This document shows, in pieces, positions 15,915 to 23,893 of a stretch of 64,000 nt of DNA (positions are counted from its first letter, which is position 1; each line of letters begins with the position of its first letter). This stretch comes from an uncultured Oscillospiraceae bacterium (GTDB lineage Bacteria > Bacillota > Clostridia > Oscillospirales > Oscillospiraceae). Under the pieces are notes generated by a model, which saw only the letters and a list, made by a program, of their open reading frames with translations, was not told the origin of the DNA and made no database searches. Made by a program: the position numbers and the translations under genes. The stretch spans positions 52,589-116,588 of the forward strand of contig CALXDJ010000002.1 in assembly GCA_944387035.1 (NCBI GenBank), read 5' to 3'.

Positions 15915-16682
15915 CTATTCAAGAGAAAATGTAACGGGAACCGTTCCCTCTCCCAGCGTTTCCTGCAGATCACCGGAAGCGGTAATCCTGGCAAGTCTGG
16001 TAAAGTTCCAGGTATTTGTACCGTAGTAAATGGTAATCTGATTTCCCTGGTAGAGAATCACGTCCCCAGGCTGTGTGGTAATCTGGGTATCGTTCCGGGG
16101 CAGCGTCGTCCCCAGCCCCCCTACCTTTTCAAAGCCACCGTAATCTTCCATTTCAATGGTCAGCGGCCCCTGGGAAAGGAGCTCCTGAAACGCCTCGGCG
16201 GAGGAGTTGTCTTCCCAGACGGCAAATAAGGTTTTCTCTCCCACTGTAATTTTCAACTTGGACTCCTCCTTGCTGGACACACTCGGTTCCTCCTCCGCAG
16301 ATTCCGCAGGGACCTTCTCCACAGAACTCTCCGTAGCGGGCGCGGCCGTTTCCGCCTTCTCCGGCGGGACATCTCCGGGCAGCTGCTCCGCTGGTGCCGT
16401 TTGGGCCGCATGGTCCAATGCGTCCGGCTGCACAGCCTGGGTACCGGACTGCACCTCCTTCACCGGTCCGGACTCCTCCGATTCCGGAATTTCCTGGGCA
16501 GATGGCTCTTCGGCCACGGGCGCTTCGGCAGGACGGTCATCAGCAGTCTGCCCGACGGACTCTTCCTCCATCTGGACACACTCTGTCTGCGATGATATGG
16601 ATTCCGATTCCGGAAGCGCGTTCTTTGCCCCGCAGGCGCACAGGCTCAGAACCATCAAAAGGATACAGAATCCTCTTCCCAT
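15915..16682 (-). CDS. Lipoprotein with C-terminal cyclophilin-like fold domain
   Basis: 255 residues from ATG 16682, with GGAGGAGG upstream. Signal peptide with lipobox LCAC (Cys17). Residues 20 to about 135 are a long acidic, Ser/Glu/Pro-rich spacer. The last 115 residues match the bacterial cyclophilin-like fold family (KITVGEKTLFAVWEDNSSA, LGTTLPRNDTQITTQPGDV, YGTNTWNFTRLARI). These domains resemble cyclophilin in fold but do not keep the isomerase site. Extracellular, membrane-anchored. Operon partner of the upstream hydrolase and downstream cupin gene. Confidence 0.85.
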   Translation of the reverse strand: MGRGFCILLMVLSLCACGAKNALPESESISSQTECVQMEEESVGQTADDRPAEAPVAEEPSAQEIPESEESGPVKEVQSGTQAVQPDALDHAAQTAPAEQLPGDVPPEKAETAAPATESSVEKVPAESAEEEPSVSSKEESKLKITVGEKTLFAVWEDNSSAEAFQELLSQGPLTIEMEDYGGFEKVGGLGTTLPRNDTQITTQPGDVILYQGNQITIYYGTNTWNFTRLARITASGDLQETLGEGTVPVTFSLE

Positions 16683-16701
16683 AGGCGTCCTCCTCCGGTG
16701 C

Positions 16702-17676
16702 TTACTGCAAATATTTCCGGAAGAACTGCTCGATCTTGCCGAAGGGAATGATGTCCTTCCGATCATAGAGGTCCGTATGGACCGCATCGGGAATGATGAG
16801 CAGCTCCTTGTTGTCGGCATAGGGGTTGTCCTGTACCATGTCGGCATAGGCATCGCGGCTGAAGTAGCAGGAGTGGGCCTTCTCGCCGTGAATCATCAGC
16901 ACCGCGCTGCGGATCTCATGGCTGTAGCGCAGGATGGGCATATTCAGGAAGGACAGCGACGACGTCACATTCCAGCCGTCATTGGAGTTGAGGGACCGCT
17001 CCGTGTAGCCCCGCTCCGTCTTGTAGTAGTCGTAGTAGTCTTTCACAAAGAACGGAGCATCCGCCGGAAGCGGATCCACCACGCCGCCGGCCCGGGCATA
17101 GGTCCCATCCCGGTAATCCTTCGTTCTCTGGGCATTGAGCGCTTTTTTGGTCTCATACCGGGCATCGGCGCTGTCGGCAGCGTCAAAATATCCCTTGGCG
17201 TTCACCCGGGTCATGTCATACATGGTGGCCGTGACGGTTGCTTTGATTCGGGTGTCCATAGCAGCAGCGTTCAGCGCCATGCCGCCCCAGCCGCAGATGC
17301 CCAGGATGCCCACCTTCTCCGGGTCCACAAAGTCCCGGGTGGCGAGGAAATCCACCGCAGCAGAAAAATCCTCCGTATTGATGTCGGGAGAGGCCACATT
17401 CCGCACCGCGCCGCCGCTCTCGCCGGTGAAGGAGGGGTCAAAGGCCAGAGCGGCAAATCCCCGGGCGGCCAATTCTTCCGCATACAGTCCGGAGCACTGC
17501 TCCTTCACGGCGCCAAAGGGCCCGGACACCGCCACAGCAGCCAGCTTCCCATCTACTTCCTTCGGCAGGTACAAATCCCCCGCCAGTTCTATGCCATAGC
17601 GATTGTGAAACCGCACCTTCTCCCGCGTAACCGTGTTCCGCAGCGGAAATGAGTATCCATCATATCGAGAATGCAT
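16702..17676 (-). CDS. Alpha/beta hydrolase with Cys at the nucleophile elbow
   Basis: 324 residues, GGAGG before the ATG. Serine-hydrolase fold: VAVSGPFGAVKEQ (oxyanion region), FDPSFTGESGG, nucleophile elbow GICGWGGMALNAA with Cys128 where Ser is usual, and a late His in DAVHTDLYD. Dienelactone hydrolases also use Cys here, so the enzyme is likely active but with thiol chemistry. Family members are often annotated DltE-like or YcjY-like. Cytoplasmic (no signal peptide). Third gene of the operon divergent from the LysR regulator. Confidence 0.87.
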   Translation of the reverse strand: MHSRYDGYSFPLRNTVTREKVRFHNRYGIELAGDLYLPKEVDGKLAAVAVSGPFGAVKEQCSGLYAEELAARGFAALAFDPSFTGESGGAVRNVASPDINTEDFSAAVDFLATRDFVDPEKVGILGICGWGGMALNAAAMDTRIKATVTATMYDMTRVNAKGYFDAADSADARYETKKALNAQRTKDYRDGTYARAGGVVDPLPADAPFFVKDYYDYYKTERGYTERSLNSNDGWNVTSSLSFLNMPILRYSHEIRSAVLMIHGEKAHSCYFSRDAYADMVQDNPYADNKELLIIPDAVHTDLYDRKDIIPFGKIEQFFRKYLQ

Positions 17677-17707
17677 GTATTTTCCTCCTCAATGGTTTCC
17701 AATTGTC

Positions 17708-18247
17708 TCAAATGCTTCTGCCCATCTCATAGGCTTTTTTCAGTACGGGATGCCCCTGAATCTCTCCGACTGAGGTCACACCGCCGGCAAAAACCGTCCC
17801 GGCCAGACGAGCCTTTTCAAAGCAGGCGATCCAGCCCGAAAGTCCGGCGGCCGCGCCATCTACCGTATGTTCGTCTTCCTCGGCTGCAGCGGCCAGAAGG
17901 TAAATGTCCCGGAATTGGTAATCAGCAGAAAACAGCGGATTGGACCGGTCCAGCATCGTCTTCATCTGCCCGCACATTTCGTAGTAATAAATGGGGGTGG
18001 CAAATACGATCACATCTGCCGTCAGCATCTTTTGGACAATGGCATTTGCGTCATCGTGAATGACACAGCGCCCGGTACTCTGGCAGGCAAGGCATCCCTT
18101 GCAGAACCCAACCGTCTGATCGTACAGCGCCACCTTTTCCACATGGTTCCCGGCCTCTCGGGCTCCCCGGGCAAATTCATCTGCCAGGACATCCGAATTG
18201 CCGCCCTTGCGGGGGCTGGTGGAAATCATCAAAACCTTCTTGCTCAT
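17708..18247 (-). CDS. NADPH-dependent FMN reductase / flavodoxin-family protein
   Basis: 179 residues. FMN-binding flavodoxin-like fold: SKKVLMISTSPRKGGNSDVL is the phosphate-binding loop, TPIYYYEMCGQMKTMLDR the isoalloxazine loop. A cysteine group CKGCLACQSTGRC around 48-60 is typical of the iron-sulfur flavoprotein-like subgroup, though the spacing is not a clear 4Fe-4S motif. Probably an NAD(P)H:acceptor reductase. ATG overlaps the acetyltransferase stop by 4 bp. Confidence 0.88.
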   Translation of the reverse strand: MSKKVLMISTSPRKGGNSDVLADEFARGAREAGNHVEKVALYDQTVGFCKGCLACQSTGRCVIHDDANAIVQKMLTADVIVFATPIYYYEMCGQMKTMLDRSNPLFSADYQFRDIYLLAAAAEEDEHTVDGAAAGLSGWIACFEKARLAGTVFAGGVTSVGEIQGHPVLKKAYEMGRSI

Positions 18248-18825
18248 TGCAGTTCCTCCTCACGTAAATGCCGCATCACTCTGGCGGGCACACCGCCTAC
18301 AATCGTATTTTCCGGGACGTCCCGGGTCACCACGGCCCCGGCCGCCACAATGGCGCCATCCCCGATGGTCACACCGGGCAAAACGGTGGCATTGGATCCA
18401 ATCCAGACATTCCTGCCAATATGAATCGGTTCCGGAATCATGGTGCCGCGGTGGTTGGGCGACATGGCATGGTTCAGCGTGGCCAAGACCACATTGTGCC
18501 CGATCAGGGCGCCGTCTCCGATAAAAATTCCGCCCTGATCCTGAAATTTGCAGCCCATGTTGATAAAGACATGTTTGCCGATGTGGATATTCTTCCCGCA
18601 GTCGGTGTGGAACGGCGGAAACAGGGCAAAGCTCTCATCCACCGGCTGGCCGATAAGCTGAGAAAACAAGGCCCGCAGCTCCTCCGGCGCATGGTAGCTT
18701 CCGTTGATCTCTGCCGTGATCCGCAGCGCCTCCTGGCTGACGCCATGCATGAACAAGTGGGCCTCACTGCCGCCGGTAACCGGTTTTCCGCTGTTCAAAT
18801 GTTCCAAATATGCTTCTAAATCCAT
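18244..18825 (-). CDS. Sugar O-acetyltransferase (LacA/Maa type)
   Basis: 193 residues. Left-handed beta-helix acetyltransferase using acetyl-CoA. The N-terminal helical cap is followed by hexapeptide repeats (IFIGDGALIGHNVVLATL, IGRNVWIGSNATVLPGVTIG); catalytic His in TLNHAMSP. C-terminal DVPENTIVGGVPARVMRHL is typical of galactoside/maltose acetyltransferases. First gene of the operon, downstream of a promoter at 18858-18886 and divergent from lysR. Confidence 0.9.
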   Translation of the reverse strand: MDLEAYLEHLNSGKPVTGGSEAHLFMHGVSQEALRITAEINGSYHAPEELRALFSQLIGQPVDESFALFPPFHTDCGKNIHIGKHVFINMGCKFQDQGGIFIGDGALIGHNVVLATLNHAMSPNHRGTMIPEPIHIGRNVWIGSNATVLPGVTIGDGAIVAAGAVVTRDVPENTIVGGVPARVMRHLREEELQ

Positions 18826-18857
18826 CTGACACTCCTGCTGTTTATTTTGGTACCCTC

Positions 18858-18886
18858 ATTTTAACACCCTGTCTTTCCAATAACAA
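18858..18886 (-). promoter_or_regulatory. Promoter of the acetyltransferase operon
   Basis: Minus strand TTGTTA (18881-18886), 17-base spacer, TAAAAT (18858-18863). The -35 is imperfect, fitting activation by the divergently encoded LysR protein. Confidence 0.5.
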
Positions 18887-18913
18887 ATACCTATCCTGAA
18901 TGTCTAACTATGC

Positions 18914-18943
18914 TTGAAAACTATGCTGGAATTTCGTTATAAT
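18914..18943 (+). promoter_or_regulatory. Promoter of the lysR gene
   Basis: TTGAAA (18914-18919), 18-base spacer, TATAAT (18938-18943), followed by AGGAGG and the lysR ATG. Confidence 0.65.
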
Positions 18944-18966
18944 AAAGCCAACAGGAGGTGCTCTCC

Positions 18967-19920
18967 ATGGAATTACGCGTTTTGCAGTACTTTCTTGCGG
19001 TGGCAAGAGAACAAAACATCTCAGCGGCAGCCCATTCCCTGCACCTGACACAGCCCACACTCTCCCGGCAGCTCCGGGAACTGGAGGAGGAGCTGGGCAA
19101 ACAGCTGATGATCCGGGGCAACCGGAAAATCACGCTCACACAGGACGGCATGCTGCTGCGAAAGCGGGCGGAAGAAATTCTGGACCTGGTGTGCCGAACC
19201 GAAAAGGAACTGGCCCAATCTGATGAAACGGTCAGCGGTGATGTCTATATCGGCACCGGCGAAACCGATGGGGTCCGGCAAATCGCCAGAGCCGCCCATG
19301 CGGTCCAGCAGCACTACCCCAACATTTTGTTTCATATCGTCAGCGGCGACGCCGTGGATGTGTGTGAACGCCTGGATAAAGGACTGCTGGACTTTGGAAT
19401 TCTCCTGGGAGACATTGATAAAACGAAGTATTGCTATCTGGAGCTGCCCATGAAAGACACGTGGGGCGTTTTGATGCAGCGCAGCAGTCCGCTGGCAGAA
19501 AAGGAATCCATCTCTCCCCAGGACCTGTGGGACAAACCGCTCATTCTCTCCCGTCAGGTGGATAACAAAAGCGGCCTTTACCGCTGGCTGGGGAAAGAGC
19601 CGTCGGATCTGCATACGGTATCCACTTACAATTTGATTTACAACGCCTCTTTGATGGTCGCCGAAGGTATGGGCTACGCCTTTACCCTGGACAAGCTGGT
19701 GAACACCGCAGGCAGTGACCTCTGCTTTCGTCCGCTCAACCCCAGGCTGGAGCTGGGCATGTATCTGGTGTGGAAAAAATCCCAGAGTTTTTCCCGGGCC
19801 ATGGAACTGTTCCAGGAACAGCTGCAGAAAAATCTGGCCGCTTTTGGTACACAAGCGGACCACACCCACTCCTGCCGAAAGGAGGCTTCCCATGGAAATA
19901 CACATTCCCGACCTGTTTGA
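18967..19920 (+). CDS. LysR-family transcriptional regulator
   Basis: 317 residues; ATG at 18967 is 8 bases after AGGAGG (a GTG at 18958 is too close). N-terminal winged HTH: LRVLQYFLAVAREQNISAA, HLTQPTLSRQLRELEEELG; then the periplasmic-binding-like effector domain with typical DVYIGTGETDGVRQIARA. Likely controls the divergent five-gene operon (acetyltransferase, FMN reductase, hydrolase, cyclophilin-like lipoprotein, CMD-cupin). Its 3' end overlaps the DNA glycosylase gene by 29 bp. Confidence 0.92.
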   Translation: MELRVLQYFLAVAREQNISAAAHSLHLTQPTLSRQLRELEEELGKQLMIRGNRKITLTQDGMLLRKRAEEILDLVCRTEKELAQSDETVSGDVYIGTGETDGVRQIARAAHAVQQHYPNILFHIVSGDAVDVCERLDKGLLDFGILLGDIDKTKYCYLELPMKDTWGVLMQRSSPLAEKESISPQDLWDKPLILSRQVDNKSGLYRWLGKEPSDLHTVSTYNLIYNASLMVAEGMGYAFTLDKLVNTAGSDLCFRPLNPRLELGMYLVWKKSQSFSRAMELFQEQLQKNLAAFGTQADHTHSCRKEASHGNTHSRPV

Positions 19921-20713
19921 CCTGCAAAAAATCACGGACAGCGGCCAGTGCTTCCGTGCCGCGCTGCTTCCCAACGGTGCCCATCGCTTTATCACAGGAA
20001 AGCAGGTGCTGTACATACAAAAAACCGCACCGGAAACCTATTGGGTAAGCTGCGATCCGGACACTTGGTTGCATATCTGGCGGCCATACTTCGATCTGGA
20101 CCGCAATTACCGGGACATCGGCAACGCCATTCCGGCGAAGGACACCTTCCTGGCGCAGGCCGCCCAAGTCGGCGCCGGTATCCGCATTCTGCGCCAGGAC
20201 CCCTGGGAAACACTGGTCACCTTCATCGTCTCCCAGCGCAAAAGCATCCCGGCCATCCGTGCCGTGGTGGAGCTCCTCAGCCAGCGGTACGGCAGCGAAA
20301 TACGGACCCCGGAGGAAACGCTCTATACCTTTCCAACGGCTTTGCAGTTGAAAGATGTCTGCCTGGAGGATTACCTGGCCTGCAAGGCCGGATACCGGGC
20401 CTCTTACCTCTGCGATGCGGTAAACCAGGTTCTTTCGGGAACTCTGGATCTCACCGGAATCGCCGCCCTTCCCGACAGTGAATTGATTGCCGCTCTGGAG
20501 CGGGTGCGGGGTGTGGGAATCAAAGTGGCCAGCTGTGTGGCGCTGTTTGCCTATGGCCGGACTGCCTGCGCTCCGGTTGACACCTGGATTCAAAAAATCA
20601 TCCGCCAGGCATATCATGGACAGGACCCTTTCGCCCGGTACGGCAGCGCCGCCGGAATCATGCAGCAGTATTTCTTTTACTACGCGCAGACCCACAAGCT
20701 GGAGACGGCATAG
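19892..20713 (+). CDS. OGG1-type 8-oxoguanine DNA glycosylase
   Basis: 273 residues; ATG at 19892 with AAAGGAGG upstream, inside the lysR 3' end. Helix-hairpin-helix GPD superfamily: SGQCFR near the N-terminus, FIVSQRKSIP, RVRGVGIKVASCVALFAYG with catalytic Lys211, and APVDTWI with Asp230. The 19-residue Lys-Asp spacing matches human OGG1 (Lys249/Asp268), supporting bifunctional glycosylase/lyase action on oxidised guanine. Clostridial members of this family are known. Stop is TAG, followed by a terminator. Confidence 0.9.
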   Translation: MEIHIPDLFDLQKITDSGQCFRAALLPNGAHRFITGKQVLYIQKTAPETYWVSCDPDTWLHIWRPYFDLDRNYRDIGNAIPAKDTFLAQAAQVGAGIRILRQDPWETLVTFIVSQRKSIPAIRAVVELLSQRYGSEIRTPEETLYTFPTALQLKDVCLEDYLACKAGYRASYLCDAVNQVLSGTLDLTGIAALPDSELIAALERVRGVGIKVASCVALFAYGRTACAPVDTWIQKIIRQAYHGQDPFARYGSAAGIMQQYFFYYAQTHKLETA

Positions 20714-20736
20714 CCTCTGCAAACCGCACACAAAAA

Positions 20737-20766
20737 GCCGGAGACCATACATGGTCTCCGGCTTTT
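20737..20766. terminator. Bidirectional terminator
   Basis: 12-bp perfect stem (20737-20748 with 20751-20762) flanked by A5 and T4. It ends the glycosylase gene and the convergent EFR1-like gene. Confidence 0.88.
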
Positions 20767-20777
20767 CCGCTTTCTGT

Positions 20778-21539
20778 TTAGATGTACAGCTCTCCCTCTT
20801 TTCGGTCTGTGCAAACCTTCTTCAGCATCAGATCCGCTGCCGCCAGCATGACAGGGTTGACCTTCCGGGCCGACTGGGGGCAGATGGACACGCACCGCAT
20901 GCAGGAGATACACAAGTCCTGATCTGTATTCTGGGGATCCTGGGGATCGATGGCATGTACCGGGCACTTTTGGGCGCAAAGTCCGCAGTGGTTGCACCCT
21001 TTGCCAGGCTTGGGCACCATCCCCGAGCCACCGGCCTTCTTATAGGGACGGTTCCCCGGAATGGCGGGCTTTGTATCATCTCCGGCAGCGAGCTTCTCCC
21101 GGATCTTGGCCGCAAACGCCTGAAGCTGCTTTTCATCTTCCGCGTCCGGCCGTCCGGCGGCATACCGGCGGACAACGGAGTGCTCCGCAATGGCCGCCAC
21201 CGCGGCAATCACGCGAAATCCCGCCTGTACGGCAGCATCTTCCAGCTCTGCAAGCGTGTCCTCATAGGCCCGGTTTCCATATACGCACACCAGTACCGCC
21301 CGCGCGCCGTTTCCCTTCAGAGTGCCCAATCGCTCTACTGCCACTGCGGGCACCCGGCCGCCGTAGGACGGCACGGCAATCACCGCCAGATCCTCCGCAG
21401 TAAACGCAGCTGCGGAGAAATCCGCATCCTGCTTCGTCAAATCCACCGCCGTGCATTCGCCGCTCAATTCCTTGGTCAGCAGATCAGCTGCCTTTTGGGT
21501 GCCGCCCGTGGGGCTGAACGTAATCTCATAGCACTTCAT
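20778..21539 (-). CDS. EFR1-type flavodoxin-ferredoxin fusion protein
   Basis: 253 residues. The N-terminal half is flavodoxin-like (KCYEITFSPTGGTQKAAD, VIAVPSYGGRVPAVAVERL). The C-terminal part holds two 4Fe-4S clusters: CNHCGLCAQKCPVHAI and CISCMRCVSICP. EFR1-family proteins are putative electron-transfer proteins of Clostridia. Lies 67 bp after two broken membrane-protein genes in what appears to be a TetR-controlled operon. Confidence 0.92.
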   Translation of the reverse strand: MKCYEITFSPTGGTQKAADLLTKELSGECTAVDLTKQDADFSAAAFTAEDLAVIAVPSYGGRVPAVAVERLGTLKGNGARAVLVCVYGNRAYEDTLAELEDAAVQAGFRVIAAVAAIAEHSVVRRYAAGRPDAEDEKQLQAFAAKIREKLAAGDDTKPAIPGNRPYKKAGGSGMVPKPGKGCNHCGLCAQKCPVHAIDPQDPQNTDQDLCISCMRCVSICPQSARKVNPVMLAAADLMLKKVCTDRKEGELYI

Positions 21540-21606
21540 GTACGCATCCTCCTTGTAAAAAACATAACCCGTCTTTTTGTTTGTTCAACACACTGTTGTT
21601 CTCCAA

Positions 21607-22274
21607 CTATTTCAGGCCATTCTCCTGTTTCATGGCAAAACACCCGATGAGCACCGTCCAAACATACGCGCAGGTTTTGGGGATCATCAGCATGCCGATC
21701 ATCGGAATGGTATCTGCCCACAAGACCACCGGGATATAAAATCCAAAGCTCAATACGATGGTCAGCCACATCCAGCCAAACGCCCGGTCTCCCTGCTCCC
21801 TGGCACTGCGATAGAACAACACAATGATCACCATGCCCAGCAGAGCAAACGGAATGTTGCGGTAGATCCCCCAGGACAGGGGCGCATCGGCACTGAGCCA
21901 CTGGTTCTGCGGCATCATGCAAAGAAGGATCCGCAGACCGGCCAGAACATACACAGCAGCAGTCAAGCCACCCCGTCCCGTAATATGCGCTGCCGCCACA
22001 CATAGTAAAGCAGTACATAGAAAATCGTCATGGTGATGGAGGTAATCCACTTTCCCAGCCCCAGCGCAGCCGTGTAATGCTCCAGCCCCGTGGTGCACAG
22101 GGCAACCGCCCGGGGGATCAAATGGAATGCATTGCCCGCCCCCAGCACCACTGCCATAATACCAAACAGCCGAAACTGTCTATTACCCTGGCTGCTCCGA
22201 ATCATCCGAAGTCCGATGGCAATGACCAGCGTCAAATAAACCGCATCAAACAGAGTTTCCATGATTGCCTGCAT
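21607..22274 (-). pseudogene. Polytopic membrane protein, frameshifted
   Basis: The first 100 residues (start 22274, METLFDAVYLTLVIAIGLRM, three or four TM helices) run into a stop at 21963 just after YYVWRQRI. Continuing in the -1 frame restores a hydrophobic sequence without interruption (GRGGLTAAVYVLAGLRILL, then to MKQENGLK at 21607). One base appears missing near 21982-21990 (CGCATATTACGG). The repaired protein would be about 220 residues with seven or so TM segments; family not recognised. It starts 3 bp after another broken membrane gene. Confidence 0.75.
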
Positions 22275-22277
22275 GCT

Positions 22278-22734
22278 TTACACTCCTTCTTGCTCTGCTT
22301 TGTTCGGGTCAGCGGCTGCGGTCAAAACCGCCCTGCCATAGTTGCGGCCAAACAGCACTCCGGCCAGCAAAAGGGCTGCACCCAGTCCGGTATAGAATAC
22401 GGCAATGAACCACTCCGGCGCCAGGCCGCTGGCCCGCAGGGCAATGCCGCCGGTCATCATGACCGCCATCACGGCAAAGGACTTGCCGTCAAAAAATTTC
22501 AGAAAAAAAGTGCCGCTCCTCTGAGTAGGCGCTTACGCGCTCGGTGTGTTTTTTCACCAGCTTTCCGAAGATAAACCGTTCAAACACCGCAAATACCAGT
22601 ACGGACAGCAGGCCATTGAACACAGTCCCATAGGCCGGATAGGCCATCAGCCCGATACGAAGAATATTGAACCCTGCCGCACTCCACACCAGACAAGCCA
22701 GAAGCAGCAGAGTATTCCGTTTTACTTTCATCAT
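22278..22734 (-). pseudogene. Small membrane protein disrupted at a T7 homopolymer
   Basis: Translation from 22734 gives VKRNTLLLLACLVWSAAGFN, then four predicted helices' worth of hydrophobic sequence until a stop at 22489. A run of seven T (minus strand, 22503-22509) sits at codon HFF. With six T the frame continues as HFFLKFFDGKSFAVMAVMM and ends at 22278 (PNKAEQEGV), giving about 152 residues. The break may be a fixed mutation, a phase-variable tract or a sequencing error. Preceded by a TetR gene, GGAGACAG ribosome site. Confidence 0.75.
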
Positions 22735-22801
22735 CTGTCTCCTTTTGGGGAATCCCGGTTGCTTTCCAAAATATAACCGTCTCTCGTATTGCGGGGAACG
22801 G

Positions 22802-23359
22802 TCAATAAAGCGTCCTTCGGATCATTTCCAGTACAGCTGTAGGGTCATACTCCTGCCGCAGCAATGCCGAGAGCATCAGGGAAAACAGGAGATCTGCAAA
22901 TTTCTCCACCGGAAACTGTTCTGTAAAGGCATCCGGGCGGATGTTGGCATCCTGCCGCAAAACAGCACAAAGCCCGTCCAGCATGTGCTGCCAGGCCTGC
23001 TGCATCCGCCGCTTTCCATCGGACGGATCTTCCCCCGCAAATCCCGCGGGATGGAGCGCAAAGAATCCTGGATACTGTTTGGAGCCGTACTCCATTCTTC
23101 CATACAGCCAAATGATGCAGGCCTGGGTATCCCGAAACACAGATGCATCCTCCGGCCGGTGAAAGATCTCACACCAGACGCTTTCCACCACGGCGCCGAC
23201 CAGATCGGCCTTGGAATCAAAATAGTTGTAAATGGAGCCGACCGACACTCCGCAGCCCGCCGCCACCGAGCGGATATTGACTGCGGACCAGCCCTCCCGC
23301 CGGATCAGTTCCCGGCTGGTCTTCAAAATTTCTTCTTTTGATGTGACAACGGTATTCAT
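22802..23359 (-). CDS. TetR-family transcriptional regulator
   Basis: 185 residues from ATG 23359 (GGGGGG upstream; earlier in-frame ATG lies across the promoter). N-terminal HTH: SKEEILKTSRELIRREGWSAVNIRSVAAGCGVSVGSIYNYF, cut here as EEILKTSRELIRREG and CGVSVGSIYNYFDSKADL. The C-terminal ligand domain is helical. A palindromic operator overlaps its own -10 box, so it probably represses itself and the two membrane genes and EFR1-like gene downstream. Confidence 0.9.
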   Translation of the reverse strand: MNTVVTSKEEILKTSRELIRREGWSAVNIRSVAAGCGVSVGSIYNYFDSKADLVGAVVESVWCEIFHRPEDASVFRDTQACIIWLYGRMEYGSKQYPGFFALHPAGFAGEDPSDGKRRMQQAWQHMLDGLCAVLRQDANIRPDAFTEQFPVEKFADLLFSLMLSALLRQEYDPTAVLEMIRRTLY

Positions 23360-23373
23360 GCCATCCCCCCAAT

Positions 23374-23414
23374 ATGAACATTGTTCATTATAGAGCATGA
23401 CGCCTCTTTGTCAA
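23374..23414 (-). promoter_or_regulatory. Promoter and palindromic TetR operator
   Basis: Minus strand TTGACA (23409-23414), 16-base spacer, TATAAT (23387-23392). The perfect palindrome ATGAACA-T-TGTTCAT (23374-23388) overlaps the -10 box and start site, a typical autoregulatory TetR arrangement. Confidence 0.8.
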
Positions 23415-23557
23415 GCCTCTTTCTTCCCTGCCGCCTTCTGACCGGCATTAATTTTCGCTCTGCCCGATCTTGGGAATCTTTTTAGGTGATCTTATCACAG
23501 AACCGGGGCAGTCTTCTGGATATACTAAAGACAAATAAACGAAAGGAGCTGACCAAC

Positions 23558-23881
23558 ATGGCGGCTATGAATCTCAACAAGGAACAACTTCAGCAGATGA
23601 TGAATGGGGACAAGCCCGTTTTGGTGGATTTCTGGGCTCCCTGGTGCGGCTACTGCCGCCGGATCGGCCCTGCCTATGAAAAGATCGCCGAGGAGTATGG
23701 TGACCAGCTGGTAGTAGCCAAGGTCAATATTGACGAAGAGGGCCAGCTGGCTGAGGCGGAACGGGTGGAAGTCATCCCCACACTGATTCTGTACAAGAAC
23801 GGGAAAGCCGTGGACTCCGTGGTGAATCCCGGCTCCAAAGCGGCAATCGACCAATTCATCCAGGAGGCTCTGGCAAAGTAA
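23558..23881 (+). CDS. trxA: Thioredoxin
   Basis: 107 residues; ATG at 23558 with AAAGGAG 9 bases upstream. Redox centre WCGYC at 29-33 (Cys30, Cys33; Tyr instead of the usual Pro after Gly), cis-proline segment VIPTLILYKNG. Disulfide reductase recycled by the reductase encoded 12 bp downstream. A palindrome GTGAT-CTT-ATCAC (23486-23498) in the upstream region, before a TATACT box at 23521, may be an operator. Confidence 0.94.
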   Translation: MAAMNLNKEQLQQMMNGDKPVLVDFWAPWCGYCRRIGPAYEKIAEEYGDQLVVAKVNIDEEGQLAEAERVEVIPTLILYKNGKAVDSVVNPGSKAAIDQFIQEALAK

Positions 23882-23893
23882 GGAGGCAAACTT

